Positions 17,133-26,316 of a stretch of 64,000 bases of DNA are shown piece by piece (position 1 is the first letter of the stretch; each line of letters starts with the position of its first letter). A program made the position numbers and the translations under genes. The DNA is from Gangjinia marincola (lineage in GTDB: Bacteria; Bacteroidota; Bacteroidia; Flavobacteriales; Flavobacteriaceae): assembly GCF_039523415.1 (NCBI RefSeq), contig NZ_BAAAFG010000015.1, forward strand, positions 310,001 to 374,000, given 5' to 3'. A model generated the notes under the pieces. That model worked only from the letters and a program-made list of their open reading frames with translations, had not been told where the DNA came from and ran no database searches.

Positions 17133-17851
17133 TGCAAGTCCAAACAAAAGCTATAGTTATAAGCGCGATAAAATACAGTGAAGCAGATCTTATCGTAAAA
17201 TGCTATACCAAAGTTTCAGGTTTAAAAACATATCTATTACGCGGAATTCTAAAAAGTAAGAAAGGAAAAGTTCGTGCGGCATTATTTCAACCCTTAACTC
17301 AATTAGAATTAATAGCTGTTCACAAGGATAAAGGAAATTTAGAGCGCATTAATGAAGCAAAAATTAGCTTTCCTTATCAATCGTTACATACAGATATTAC
17401 TAAAACAGCTTTACTCTTTTTCTTATCTGATGTGTTAAAAACCTCTATCCAAGAAGAGGAAAAAAACATTTCAATGTTTAATTTTTTACAAAAAAGTATG
17501 ATCTGGCTTGACCAACATGATCACATCGCAAATTTTCATGTGCTGTTCTTGCTTAAGCTTTCTTCCTATTTAGGCTTCTATCCAGATGAAACTAATCTAC
17601 AAGCAGACTATTTTAATATGCTGGATGGTACATTTCAATCAATTGAAACAAACAGTTACTGCATCACAGGCAATAATGTGAGTCTTCTCAAAGTCTTTCT
17701 AGGCATGAATTTTGATGACCTTGGCGTAACTAAAATAACCAAAACTGATAGATTAAACGTTCTGGAGATGCTGTTATCATACTATGAACTACATTTGCAC
17801 GGTTTTAAAAAACCTCAATCAGTAAAGGTGCTGAATGAAATATTCAATTAA
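17132..17851 (+). CDS. recO: DNA repair protein RecO
   Basis: This 239-residue RecO helps load RecA onto SSB-coated DNA in the RecFOR pathway. The N-terminal OB-fold is MQVQTKAIVISAIKYSEADL followed by YTKVSGLKTYLLRGILKSK. The C-terminal helical domain contains LLKLSSYLGFYPD. The zinc-finger cysteines of many RecO proteins are absent; only two scattered cysteines are present. The start overlaps the porZ stop and the stop overlaps the TonB receptor start, each by one base, so the three genes are translationally coupled. Confidence 0.95.
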   Translation: MQVQTKAIVISAIKYSEADLIVKCYTKVSGLKTYLLRGILKSKKGKVRAALFQPLTQLELIAVHKDKGNLERINEAKISFPYQSLHTDITKTALLFFLSDVLKTSIQEEEKNISMFNFLQKSMIWLDQHDHIANFHVLFLLKLSSYLGFYPDETNLQADYFNMLDGTFQSIETNSYCITGNNVSLLKVFLGMNFDDLGVTKITKTDRLNVLEMLLSYYELHLHGFKKPQSVKVLNEIFN

Positions 17852-20256
17852 TGCGTAACACAGTACTTACAGGACTTTTTCTAATTCTTTCTATCTATGC
17901 TTACCCCCAACAGATTACGGTTGTTTCGGCAATAGATAATCGCCCTCTTTTTAATGTAGCCATTTACAATGAAGATAGATCAAAGAGCGCATTGACAGAT
18001 TTTGATGGTATCGCCGATATTTCGGCATTTGAGGAAAATGAAATACTTCATTTTCAGCATATTTCCCATCATTTACTTACAACAACCAAGATCAAAATTC
18101 TCTCAAATAATACTACTGTCATTCTCCAGGCAGATGATAATCAACTAAACGAAATTGTCTTATCTGTTTCGAAGTTTCAGCAGAAAAAAAAGGATATTCC
18201 GCAACAAATTGTCAGCTTAACCAGTGAAGATATCATCATCGCTAATCCCCAGACTTCTGCAGACCTGTTAGAAAGCAGCGGTAAAGTGTTCGTTCAAAAA
18301 AGTCAGTTGGGAGGGGGTAGTCCAATGATACGAGGGTTCTCTACAAACCGCCTATTGATTGCGGTTGACGGGGTGCGTATGAACACCGCCATCTTTAGGA
18401 GCGGGAACCTGCAAAATGTAATCTCCATTGATCCTTTTTTGATTGATCGTACAGAAATAATTCTAGGTCCAGGGTCCGTGATTTATGGGAGTGATGCTGT
18501 GGGTGGAGTAACGAATTTTTATACAAAAACTCCCGGGTTTTCAAGTGGAGAGATCCAATTGCTTAGTCTTAACGCAACCACACGGTATGCTTCAGCCAAT
18601 GAAGAAAAAACAGGTCATGTTGATTTCGCCTTCGGCGGAAGAAATTGGTCTTCGCTTACAAGTATTACCTATACTGATTTTGAAGATTTGCGCATGGGGA
18701 GCAATGGTCCAACTGAATATCTGCGACCAGATTTCCAAACAACGATAAATGGAGAAGACGTGATGGCCGAAAATGAAAACCCCAGAATTCAAAAATTTAC
18801 GGGTTATGATCAGATTAATTTGGCACAAAAACTAAGGTACCTATCCTCACAAGACTGGGAACTTAAACTGGGCGTTTTATTTTCGACAACATCAGACTTT
18901 CCAAGGTATGATCGTTTAATTAGAAAGCAAGATGGGGAATTTAGATCTGCCGAGTGGTTTTACGGGCCGCAAACCTGGCTATCGGCAAATATTCAAGCAA
19001 ATCACTCCCGTCTAAAGCTATTGTATGACAACATGAAATGGTCGTATGCCTACCAATTTTTTGAGGAAAGCCGAAATGACCGTGACTTTGGAGGAAATGA
19101 CTTTTTTCAATCGCAGGAGCAGGTAGATGCTCACGAACTAAGTGTTGATTTTACCAAAAAGCTAAAGGAAAGGACAAATGTATTTTATGGGCTTCAAAGT
19201 GTGTTGAATACTGTTGGATCAAAGGCCTCTGTCAAAAATATTGATACTCAAACTGTGCAACCTGATCAATCGCGTTATCCTAATGATTCGCATTGGATTT
19301 CTGCGGCGGCTTATGCCAGTATACAATCCAAACTTCATCCTAAGCTTACGGTATTATCAGGTCTACGCTATAACTTTATCCATATCGATGCCATGTTCGA
19401 TGATTCCTTCATAGATTTTCCGTTTGAAGAAATGAATATCAATACGGGTGCACTAACCGGAAACGCTGGTCTGGCATGGAATGTAAATCAGGGGTTGAGC
19501 TGGAAACTTAATTTTTCTACAGCATTTAGAGCTCCTAATATCGATGATGTAGGTAAAGTATTTGATCTGGCAGAAGGTTTTGTGGTTGTACCCAATCCTG
19601 ATTTAAAGCCAGAGAAAGCCTATAACGCAGAACTTGGGTTTCAGCTTCAGGCATCAAAAGCACTGGCCTTTGATGTAGCTGCGTATTATACTATTCTTGA
19701 CAATGCATTTATACGCAGAGACTTTGAGCTTAACGGGGAAGATATGATTGAATTTCAAGGTGAATTGAGCCAGGTACAAGCGATTCAAAATGCCTCTGAA
19801 GCTAGAGTTTATGGGGTAGAAGCTGGCGCAAAACTTAGATTCACCCCACATCTTACACTATTATCTCAAATCAACGTAACCAAAGGAGTCTCCAAAGAGA
19901 ATGGAGAGGAATTCCCACTACGTCACGCCGCTCCAGCATTTGGGAATACACATTTCACATTTAAGAATAAAAAGTTTCTTTTAGACGTTTTTAGCGAATA
20001 CAGTGGTGGGTTTTCATTTGAAGAGTTAGCCCCTACAGAACAAGAAAAGCCCTACCTCTATGCGATTGATGATAATGGTGATCCATTTTCACCCTCCTGG
20101 TACACCCTTAATTTTATATCGCGTTATAACTTCACGTCTAATTGGTCAGCTTCTGCTACCCTAGAAAATATTACGGATCAACGTTACCGCACCTATTCAT
20201 CTGGAATTGCCGCTGCGGGTCGAAATTTAATCCTGGCTGTGAACTATTCATTTTAG
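17851..20256 (+). CDS. TonB-dependent receptor
   Basis: This 801-residue outer-membrane receptor has a signal peptide (MRNTVLTGLFLILSIYAYPQQ), a carboxypeptidase-like regulatory domain (residues about 22-95), a plug domain (DIPQQIVSLTSEDI through GSDAVGGVTNFYT, about 110-225) with SPMIRGFSTNRLLIAVDGVRMN, and a long C-terminal 22-strand barrel ending LILAVNYSF. The LKPEKAYNAELGFQL segment is typical of the family. The ligand is unknown; the sequence resembles siderophore/heme/vitamin-type receptors more than SusC glycan receptors, and there is no SusD neighbour. It is coupled to recO by a one-base overlap. Confidence 0.93.
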   Translation: MRNTVLTGLFLILSIYAYPQQITVVSAIDNRPLFNVAIYNEDRSKSALTDFDGIADISAFEENEILHFQHISHHLLTTTKIKILSNNTTVILQADDNQLNEIVLSVSKFQQKKKDIPQQIVSLTSEDIIIANPQTSADLLESSGKVFVQKSQLGGGSPMIRGFSTNRLLIAVDGVRMNTAIFRSGNLQNVISIDPFLIDRTEIILGPGSVIYGSDAVGGVTNFYTKTPGFSSGEIQLLSLNATTRYASANEEKTGHVDFAFGGRNWSSLTSITYTDFEDLRMGSNGPTEYLRPDFQTTINGEDVMAENENPRIQKFTGYDQINLAQKLRYLSSQDWELKLGVLFSTTSDFPRYDRLIRKQDGEFRSAEWFYGPQTWLSANIQANHSRLKLLYDNMKWSYAYQFFEESRNDRDFGGNDFFQSQEQVDAHELSVDFTKKLKERTNVFYGLQSVLNTVGSKASVKNIDTQTVQPDQSRYPNDSHWISAAAYASIQSKLHPKLTVLSGLRYNFIHIDAMFDDSFIDFPFEEMNINTGALTGNAGLAWNVNQGLSWKLNFSTAFRAPNIDDVGKVFDLAEGFVVVPNPDLKPEKAYNAELGFQLQASKALAFDVAAYYTILDNAFIRRDFELNGEDMIEFQGELSQVQAIQNASEARVYGVEAGAKLRFTPHLTLLSQINVTKGVSKENGEEFPLRHAAPAFGNTHFTFKNKKFLLDVFSEYSGGFSFEELAPTEQEKPYLYAIDDNGDPFSPSWYTLNFISRYNFTSNWSASATLENITDQRYRTYSSGIAAAGRNLILAVNYSF

Positions 20257-20337
20257 CAATCTGGGTTAAACTCCTGCCAATCTTTTCTTAAACGGTTTTT
20301 ATCCTTTTAAGTGTTTAGTAATTTCCCTTGTAATACT

Positions 20338-21411
20338 ATGCGCAAAAGAAAATCCCCCCTCTTAGAGTTTACAGATAAAGGTATCTACTGTTCAGCAGCA
20401 GGTGTGTATTTAGATCCCTGGCGTCCAGTTGATAAAGCCATCATTTCACATGGTCATGCAGATCACAGCCGGTGGGGACATAAAAATTACATCACCTATA
20501 CTGATAATGCACCCATTGTTAAACATAGGTTGGGCGATATCAATGTCACAGGGAAGAAATATAACGAAACCTTCAGCATAAATAACGTAAAGTTTAGCTT
20601 TCATCCCGCTGGCCATATTATTGGGAGCGCCCAAATTAGAGTAGAGCATCAAGGAGAGGTGTGGGTTTTTACAGGCGATTATAAAACCGAAGATGATGGT
20701 ATTGCAACACCATACGAACCTATTCGATGCGATACGTTTATTACGGAATGTACCTTTGGCCTACCCGCATTTAAATGGACTCCTCAACGAGAGGTTTTTC
20801 ATGACATTAATACATGGTGGGCAGAAAATAAAGCTGAAGGAAAGACATCTATAATTTTTGGTTATTCCTTGGGCAAGGCGCAACGATTACTTCGTTATCT
20901 CGACACCTCAATTGGAAAGATTTATACCCATGGCGCCATTGAAAATATGACCGAAGTGATTCGCGAAATCACCCATATGCCTCAGACTACCAGAATCACC
21001 AAAGAAACGACCAAAGAAGAAATACGAGGGAACATAGTAGTCGCTCCGCCCAGTGCGCACGGTTCTACCTGGATTAGAAAAATGGTGCCTTATGTCACCG
21101 CATCTGCCAGCGGGTGGATGACCTTTAGAGGAGCACGTCGCAGGCGTGCGATTGATAAAGGTTTTGTTCTTTCAGATCATTGTGATTGGCAAGGACTTTT
21201 ACAAAGTATAAAAGCCACCGGAGCTGAAAAAATCATTTGTACCCATGGTTATACAGATATTTTTTCACGCTACTTGCGGGAACAAGGCTACGATGCGCGT
21301 ACAGAACAAACCCAATACGAAGGCGAACTGGGAGAATTAGATTCCTCTCCCCTTACCCTCTCCAAAGGAGAGGGAGAAGAGCATATGAACAGTAATAACG
21401 CTGATAAATAA
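20338..21411 (+). CDS. Ligase-associated DNA exonuclease (metallo-beta-lactamase/beta-CASP-like)
   Basis: This 357-residue protein of the ligase-associated exonuclease family is related to Artemis/SNM1-type nucleases. The zinc motif SHGHADHSRWG (His38 to His43), HPAGHIIGSAQI, FTGDYKTED and LSDHCDW are all present. It begins MRKRKSPLLEFTDKGIYCSAAG at 20338; an in-frame GTG at 20311 is less likely. The core seems to end at about YEGELGEL, and the last 20 or so residues (SSPLTLSKGEGEE onward) are encoded by a palindromic dispersed repeat, so this tail is probably acquired. It is the first gene of the four-gene ligase-associated repair cluster. Confidence 0.92.
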   Translation: MRKRKSPLLEFTDKGIYCSAAGVYLDPWRPVDKAIISHGHADHSRWGHKNYITYTDNAPIVKHRLGDINVTGKKYNETFSINNVKFSFHPAGHIIGSAQIRVEHQGEVWVFTGDYKTEDDGIATPYEPIRCDTFITECTFGLPAFKWTPQREVFHDINTWWAENKAEGKTSIIFGYSLGKAQRLLRYLDTSIGKIYTHGAIENMTEVIREITHMPQTTRITKETTKEEIRGNIVVAPPSAHGSTWIRKMVPYVTASASGWMTFRGARRRRAIDKGFVLSDHCDWQGLLQSIKATGAEKIICTHGYTDIFSRYLREQGYDARTEQTQYEGELGELDSSPLTLSKGEGEEHMNSNNADK

Positions 21412-21439
21412 ATATAAAAGGTCCTTCCCCTAGGGAAGG
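21344..21439. repeat. Pair of boilerplate palindromes across the exonuclease 3' end and ligase leader
   Basis: Two perfect short hairpins occur here. CCCTCTCC-AAA-GGAGAGGG (21356-21374) lies inside the exonuclease coding end. CCTTCCC-CTA-GGGAAGG (21423-21439) lies in the 42-base gap before the ligase and ends 14 bases before its ATG. Both have 3-base loops and resemble dispersed purine/pyrimidine-rich repeats seen in many Bacteroidota genomes. Confidence 0.75.
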
Positions 21440-21453
21440 ATCTAGGATGGGAG

Positions 21454-23082
21454 ATGAAAAATTTCGCGACACTCATAAAAGCCTTAGATAGCACCAACAA
21501 AACTAACGCAAAGGTCGCTGCGCTAACGCAATATTTTAATTTGGCTAGCGATCAGGATAAACTTTGGACGATTGCCATTTTATCACACCGTAGACCGCCA
21601 AGACCGGTAAACACAACCTTGCTGCGCGAATGGGCTTCAGAACTGGCAAATATTCCGTTATGGCTATTTGAAGAGTCCTATCACATTGTTGGCGATTTAG
21701 CCGAAACCATCGCACTCATCATTCCGCCTGCCGATTCATCTTCTGAAAAGAGTCTTACCCAGTATCTCGAAGAAATGATCATCCTCAAGAAAAAATCAGA
21801 CGAGGATAAAAAAGAATACCTTTTTGAAAATTGGGAGCAACTCAACTACTATGAACGTTTCGTTTTCACAAAATTAATCACAGGTAGTTTTAGGATTGGT
21901 GTAAGTCAAAAACTAATGACCAGAGCGCTTTCAAAAGCCACCGATATTGACGAGGATATTCTGGCCTATAAACTTATGGGAGACTGGAAACCTCAAGAAA
22001 CCAGCTTTCAGCAGTTGATCATAGAGGAGCGTGAAGAAGATTATCTCTCTAAACCTTATCCCTTTTACCTGGCGTATGCCATTGAAAATGAACCCGGCGA
22101 TTTGGGCGATGTAAAGGAGTGGAGTTTTGAACATAAATGGGACGGAATTCGATCACAGGTCATCATTCGCGATCATCAAATCTTTGTGTGGAGTCGCGGA
22201 GAAGAATTGGTGACAGATAAGTATCCAGAGTTTTCCGCTTTCGCGGAAGCCATTCCAGATGGAACAGTGATCGATGGTGAAATTTTACCTTTCCCTGAAG
22301 GTGAAATAGGAACCTTTAACGATCTTCAAACTCGAATAGGACGTAAAACTGTTTCTAAGGCGTTACTCAAAAATACCCCGGTGATTCTAAAAGCGTATGA
22401 CCTGTTGGAGTGGCAAGGTAAGGACTTACGTGAAACAGCATTTGTAGAGCGTAGAAGATTACTAGAAAGTTTGTACGATAAATTGAAGGAAGAAGAAATT
22501 CCCCTGCACTTATCTCAAACAGTTGAGGTTTCCTCTTGGGAAGAAGCTGCCGAAGAACGCAATAGGGCACGCGAAATGAGAAGTGAAGGACTTATGATCA
22601 AGCGTAAGAATTCGCCCTATTTAGTAGGTAGAAAAAAGGGCGACTGGTGGAAGTGGAAAGTAGATCCATTAACCATTGACGCTGTGCTCACGTATGCTAT
22701 GCGGGGACACGGGAGACGCTCTAATCTCTTTACAGATTACACCTTTGGACTTTGGAGTGATGATGGATCAGAGCTGGTGACTTTTGCCAAAGCCTATTCT
22801 GGTTTAACCGATGCCGAATTTAGAAAAGTAGATGCCTGGATCAAGAAAAATACAACAGATAGATTTGGACCAGTGCGCCAAGTAACACCTCACCATGTAT
22901 TTGAAATAGCCTTTGAAGGGATTGCCCTTTCAAAAAGACATAAAAGTGGGATTGCTACCAGGTTTCCCAGAATCTTACGCTGGCGGCAAGACAAAAAAAT
23001 AGAAGAGGCAAATACGTTAGAAGATCTCAAGGCACTCATTCCGAATCCTTCCAAAGAGATGAAAGAATCTGCAGAATCATAA
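21454..23082 (+). CDS. ATP-dependent DNA ligase of the ligase-associated repair cluster
   Basis: This 542-residue ligase seals nicks using ATP. The order is an N-terminal DNA-binding domain (1-200), an adenylation domain with motif I EHKWDGIR (Lys228 is the AMP acceptor), motif III-like VIDGEILPF, motif IV EGLMIKRKNSPY and motif V DWWKWKVD, then an OB-fold domain. This gene type always occurs with the neighbouring exonuclease, helicase and PdeM. A GCTTTCGCGGAA repeat core (22237-22248) is read in frame as SAFAEA at about residues 260-265. The C-terminal residues (IPNPSKEMKESAES) coincide with another dispersed repeat that recurs just after the stop. Confidence 0.95.
   Translation: MKNFATLIKALDSTNKTNAKVAALTQYFNLASDQDKLWTIAILSHRRPPRPVNTTLLREWASELANIPLWLFEESYHIVGDLAETIALIIPPADSSSEKSLTQYLEEMIILKKKSDEDKKEYLFENWEQLNYYERFVFTKLITGSFRIGVSQKLMTRALSKATDIDEDILAYKLMGDWKPQETSFQQLIIEEREEDYLSKPYPFYLAYAIENEPGDLGDVKEWSFEHKWDGIRSQVIIRDHQIFVWSRGEELVTDKYPEFSAFAEAIPDGTVIDGEILPFPEGEIGTFNDLQTRIGRKTVSKALLKNTPVILKAYDLLEWQGKDLRETAFVERRRLLESLYDKLKEEEIPLHLSQTVEVSSWEEAAEERNRAREMRSEGLMIKRKNSPYLVGRKKGDWWKWKVDPLTIDAVLTYAMRGHGRRSNLFTDYTFGLWSDDGSELVTFAKAYSGLTDAEFRKVDAWIKKNTTDRFGPVRQVTPHHVFEIAFEGIALSKRHKSGIATRFPRILRWRQDKKIEEANTLEDLKALIPNPSKEMKESAES
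22231..22250. repeat. GCTTTCGCGGAA repeat inside the ligase gene
   Basis: TTTTCCGCTTTCGCGGAAGC contains the exact core at 22237-22248 and can form CCGC-TTTC-GCGG (or, on the other strand, CCGC-GAAA-GCGG with a GNRA loop). It is translated as FSAFAEA. Confidence 0.75.
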
Positions 23083-23118
23083 TGCTATTCCGAATCCTTG
23101 AAAAGATAAAGGAATGAC
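23039..23118. repeat. Direct repeat spanning the ligase stop codon
   Basis: ATTCCGAATCCTT occurs exactly at 23039-23051 and again at 23088-23100, each followed by a related A/G-rich stretch ending in GAAT (about 30 bases per copy). The first copy encodes the ligase tail and the second lies in the gap before the helicase. The second copy ends in GGAATGACAG, reminiscent of dispersed GTCATTCC repeats. Confidence 0.65.
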
Positions 23119-23133
23119 AGGTAAGTTCCCCTC

Positions 23134-25596
23134 ATGAACAGAAAAGAACTTTATACTATAGCCATTGATTGGTTTGCAAAACAGGGCTGGAAGCCTTTTC
23201 CATTTCAAAAGAAAACCTGGAAGGCTTTTTTGGAAGGAAAACACGGCTTATTAAACGCTCCTACAGGTAGCGGAAAAACCTATGCGCTGTGGTTCCCTAT
23301 TGTGCTAAACTATATCAAATCAAATCCCGAATATAAAACCAATAAGAAAAAAGGATTAAAAGCCATTTGGATTACTCCGCTTAGGGCATTGTCGCAGGAA
23401 ATTAAACAAGCTGCAGAACGTGTGGCGAACGATTTGGACACTCAACTCACAGTAGGCATTAGATCTGGGGATACTCCTCAAAAAGAACGTGCTGCTCAAA
23501 AAAGAAATCCACCCGATTTATTGATTACTACACCAGAAAGTCTTCAGCTTTTTCTTGCCTCAAAAGACTATCAAAAATTATTTAAGGATTGTTCTGCAAT
23601 TGTTATTGACGAGTGGCATGAACTATTTGGCACAAAACGCGGTGTGCAGATGGAACTAGCGCTTTCTCGTTTAAAAACCGTTGCACCTAAATTGAAAATT
23701 TGGGGAATATCAGCCACCATAGGGAATTTAGATCAAGCCCGCGAAGTTTTGTTAGGGCCAGATTCTAAGGCTTTTCAAAATTCTGTCTTAGTAAAAGCCA
23801 ACATTAAAAAAAATATCAAAGTTGCAAGCATCATTCCAGATAAAATGGAGACCTTTCCGTGGCGTGGACATTTGGGTATTCATCTTTTAGATGAGGTAAT
23901 TCCCATCATTCGCAACAGCAAAACCACCTTGTTATTTACCAATACACGAAGCCAGTGCGAAATCTGGTTTCAACGTATTCTAGAACGATATCCAGAGTTT
24001 GCCGGGGAGTTTGCCATGCACCACAGTAGCATTAACAAAGAGACCCGTTTATGGGTTGAACAGGCGATCAGAGCAGAAACGCTAAAAGCGGTAGTATGCA
24101 CATCCAGTCTTGATTTAGGCGTTGACTTCGCACCAGTAGAAACGATTATTCAAATTGGCGGACCTAAAGGTGTTGCCCGATTTTTACAACGTGCAGGACG
24201 TAGTGGGCATCGACCTGGAGCAGTAAGTGTGATCTATTTTTTACCTACTCACGCGATTGAATTAGTAGAAGCTTCCGCATTGCAACAAGCGGTTAAAAAG
24301 CAGGCGGTAGAAGATCGCATTCCCTATCTAAATAGTTTTGACGTTTTGATTCAATACCTTACCTCTTTAGCGGTTTCGGGTGGATTTTATCCAGAAGAAA
24401 TTTTTCCGGAAGTTAAACAAACCTTTTGTTTTCAAAGCATAACTCAAGATCAATGGAGTTGGATGCTTCAATTTATTACTGTAGGCAGCCAGTCCTTACA
24501 AAATTATGATGAATATAAAAAAGTAGAAGTAGCAGAGGACGGAAGGTTTTTTATTCAAAGCCGCGCCGTTGCCATGCGGCACCGACTACAAATAGGAACT
24601 ATCGTTGGAGATGCTGTTCTTAGTGTAAGGTATCAAAAAGGGGGATATATTGGATCCATTGAAGAATATTTCGTTTCTAAACTTACTCGAGGGGATGTAT
24701 TCACATTCGCTGGAAAAAACCTGGAGTTTATCAGAATTAAAGATATGCAGGTGCATGTTAAGAATTCGACTAAAAAAACAAATCGGGTCCCCTCATGGTC
24801 TGGTGGACGCATGACGCTTTCAGCCCAAATGAGCGAATTATTGAGGGCAGAATTATATCAGGCTTCGGCAGGGAATCTTTATTCCAGAGAGCTCAAATCA
24901 CTGAAGCATATTTTTAAGCAACAACAGGTAGAAAGTATCATTCCCAGTAATCAAGAATTGCTGATTGAAACATTTGAGACACGTGAAGGTCATCACATGG
25001 TAATTTATCCCTTTGAAGGCCGCTTTGTGCATGAAGCCATGGGAAGTTTATTGGCATATCGCATTAGCCTTTTATCACCAATTACGTTTAGCCTGGCATT
25101 CAATGATTATGGCTTTGAATTACTTTCTGATCATGCGGTAGATATTCAACAAGTACTGGACAATGAATTATTTAGTCCTGATCATTTGCTAGATGACCTG
25201 CAAAAGAGCTTAAATGCTACCGAAATGGCCCGAAGAAAATTCAGAGATATTGCCGTCATTAGCGGGATGGTTTTTACAGGATATCCACATAAAATGATCA
25301 AAATGAAACATCTGCAAAGCAATTCACAACTGCTCTTTGATGTATTTAGGGATTATGAAGCTGATAATATTTTATTTCAGCAGGCCTTTAGGGAAACCTT
25401 TGAACATCAATTAGAAGAAGGCCGATTACGAATCGCATTAGAACGAATCGAAGCTCAACAAATTGTTTGGAAACACTGTGAAAAAGCAACCCCATTTTCT
25501 TTTCCAATTATTACAGATCGACTGCGCGAAAAACTTTCAAGTGAAAAATTAGAGGATCGTATTAGACGCATGACGGCTAAGCTTATGAGGCGATAA
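23134..25596 (+). CDS. Ligase-associated DEXH-box helicase (Lhr-like)
   Basis: This 820-residue superfamily 2 helicase is of the ligase-associated DNA damage response type. The Walker A is APTGSGKT (residues 42-49), motif Ia TPLRALSQEI, the DExH box is DEWH (159-162), motif III SATIGNL, motif V TSSLDLGVDF and motif VI QRAGRSGHRPG. An Lhr-type winged-helix and C-terminal domain of unknown function follow (about 420-820). It probably unwinds damaged DNA for the co-encoded nuclease, ligase and phosphoesterase. The start is 51 bases after the ligase stop, after a repeat copy. Confidence 0.95.
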   Translation: MNRKELYTIAIDWFAKQGWKPFPFQKKTWKAFLEGKHGLLNAPTGSGKTYALWFPIVLNYIKSNPEYKTNKKKGLKAIWITPLRALSQEIKQAAERVANDLDTQLTVGIRSGDTPQKERAAQKRNPPDLLITTPESLQLFLASKDYQKLFKDCSAIVIDEWHELFGTKRGVQMELALSRLKTVAPKLKIWGISATIGNLDQAREVLLGPDSKAFQNSVLVKANIKKNIKVASIIPDKMETFPWRGHLGIHLLDEVIPIIRNSKTTLLFTNTRSQCEIWFQRILERYPEFAGEFAMHHSSINKETRLWVEQAIRAETLKAVVCTSSLDLGVDFAPVETIIQIGGPKGVARFLQRAGRSGHRPGAVSVIYFLPTHAIELVEASALQQAVKKQAVEDRIPYLNSFDVLIQYLTSLAVSGGFYPEEIFPEVKQTFCFQSITQDQWSWMLQFITVGSQSLQNYDEYKKVEVAEDGRFFIQSRAVAMRHRLQIGTIVGDAVLSVRYQKGGYIGSIEEYFVSKLTRGDVFTFAGKNLEFIRIKDMQVHVKNSTKKTNRVPSWSGGRMTLSAQMSELLRAELYQASAGNLYSRELKSLKHIFKQQQVESIIPSNQELLIETFETREGHHMVIYPFEGRFVHEAMGSLLAYRISLLSPITFSLAFNDYGFELLSDHAVDIQQVLDNELFSPDHLLDDLQKSLNATEMARRKFRDIAVISGMVFTGYPHKMIKMKHLQSNSQLLFDVFRDYEADNILFQQAFRETFEHQLEEGRLRIALERIEAQQIVWKHCEKATPFSFPIITDRLREKLSSEKLEDRIRRMTAKLMRR

Positions 25597-25659
25597 ATAT
25601 CACCTTAAAGATTATTGGGAGTTATCGCTGATATGTTATCGTTTAACTCTCGTGTTTTA

Positions 25660-25667
25660 TAACTTTG
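25660..25667 (+). promoter_or_regulatory. -7 promoter element ahead of pdeM
   Basis: TAACTTTG is an exact TAnnTTTG match with 10 bases to the pdeM ATG. It suggests that pdeM and the next two genes can be transcribed separately from the helicase. Confidence 0.5.
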
Positions 25668-25677
25668 CGTCGCTTTT

Positions 25678-26316
25678 ATGATCCAATACATTTCCATTCA
25701 CAAACAAACCTTTGTACTTCACCCCACCGGAGCAATCTTCTGGAAAGAGCGCAGCATGCTGCTTATTGCAGATGTTCATCTGGGTAAAGTAGCTCATTTT
25801 AGAAAGCACGGTAGCGCGGTTCCGCCAAAGGCAATTCTCAAAAATTTTGATCAATTAGATCGTGTGGTTGATGCGTTTACACCTGCTACGATTTGTTTTC
25901 TAGGCGATCTGTTTCACTCTGCGATCAATAGTGAATGGCATTTATTTTCTAATTGGGTGGCCAGGCAAACAGCAAAGCTTATACTCATTGCTGGGAATCA
26001 TGATATTATCTCCCCCTTGAGGTATGAAGCCATTGGATTTGTAGTAGGATCAGAACTTGCACTAGACGGATTTTTACTTACGCACCACCCTGAAGAGCGC
26101 GAAGGATTCTTTAATTTTTGTGGTCATATTCATCCTGGTATACGCTTGGTAGGTGGCGGGCGCCAACAACTTAAACTCCCCTGTTTTTTTAAGTCAGCCC
26201 ATCAACTTATTTTTCCAGCATTTGGAGAGTTCACTGGGTTGTACCTACTCAATCCCGAAGATGCCGAAGAAGTCTATGCTATTACCAAAAAAGAGGTTAT
26301 TTTAGTGCCAGTATGA
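25678..26316 (+). CDS. pdeM: Ligase-associated DNA damage response endonuclease PdeM
   Basis: This is a 212-residue calcineurin-like phosphoesterase. The metal-binding motifs are all visible: DVHLG (residues 34-38), GDLFHS, GNHD, LTHHPEE and GHIHPG. PdeM proteins accompany the ligase/exonuclease/helicase cluster and are thought to act on DNA ends in a manner akin to Mre11. It has its own -7 element and overlaps the following aminotransferase by 4 bases (ATGA), which connects the repair cluster with two metabolic-looking genes. Confidence 0.93.
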   Translation: MIQYISIHKQTFVLHPTGAIFWKERSMLLIADVHLGKVAHFRKHGSAVPPKAILKNFDQLDRVVDAFTPATICFLGDLFHSAINSEWHLFSNWVARQTAKLILIAGNHDIISPLRYEAIGFVVGSELALDGFLLTHHPEEREGFFNFCGHIHPGIRLVGGGRQQLKLPCFFKSAHQLIFPAFGEFTGLYLLNPEDAEEVYAITKKEVILVPV

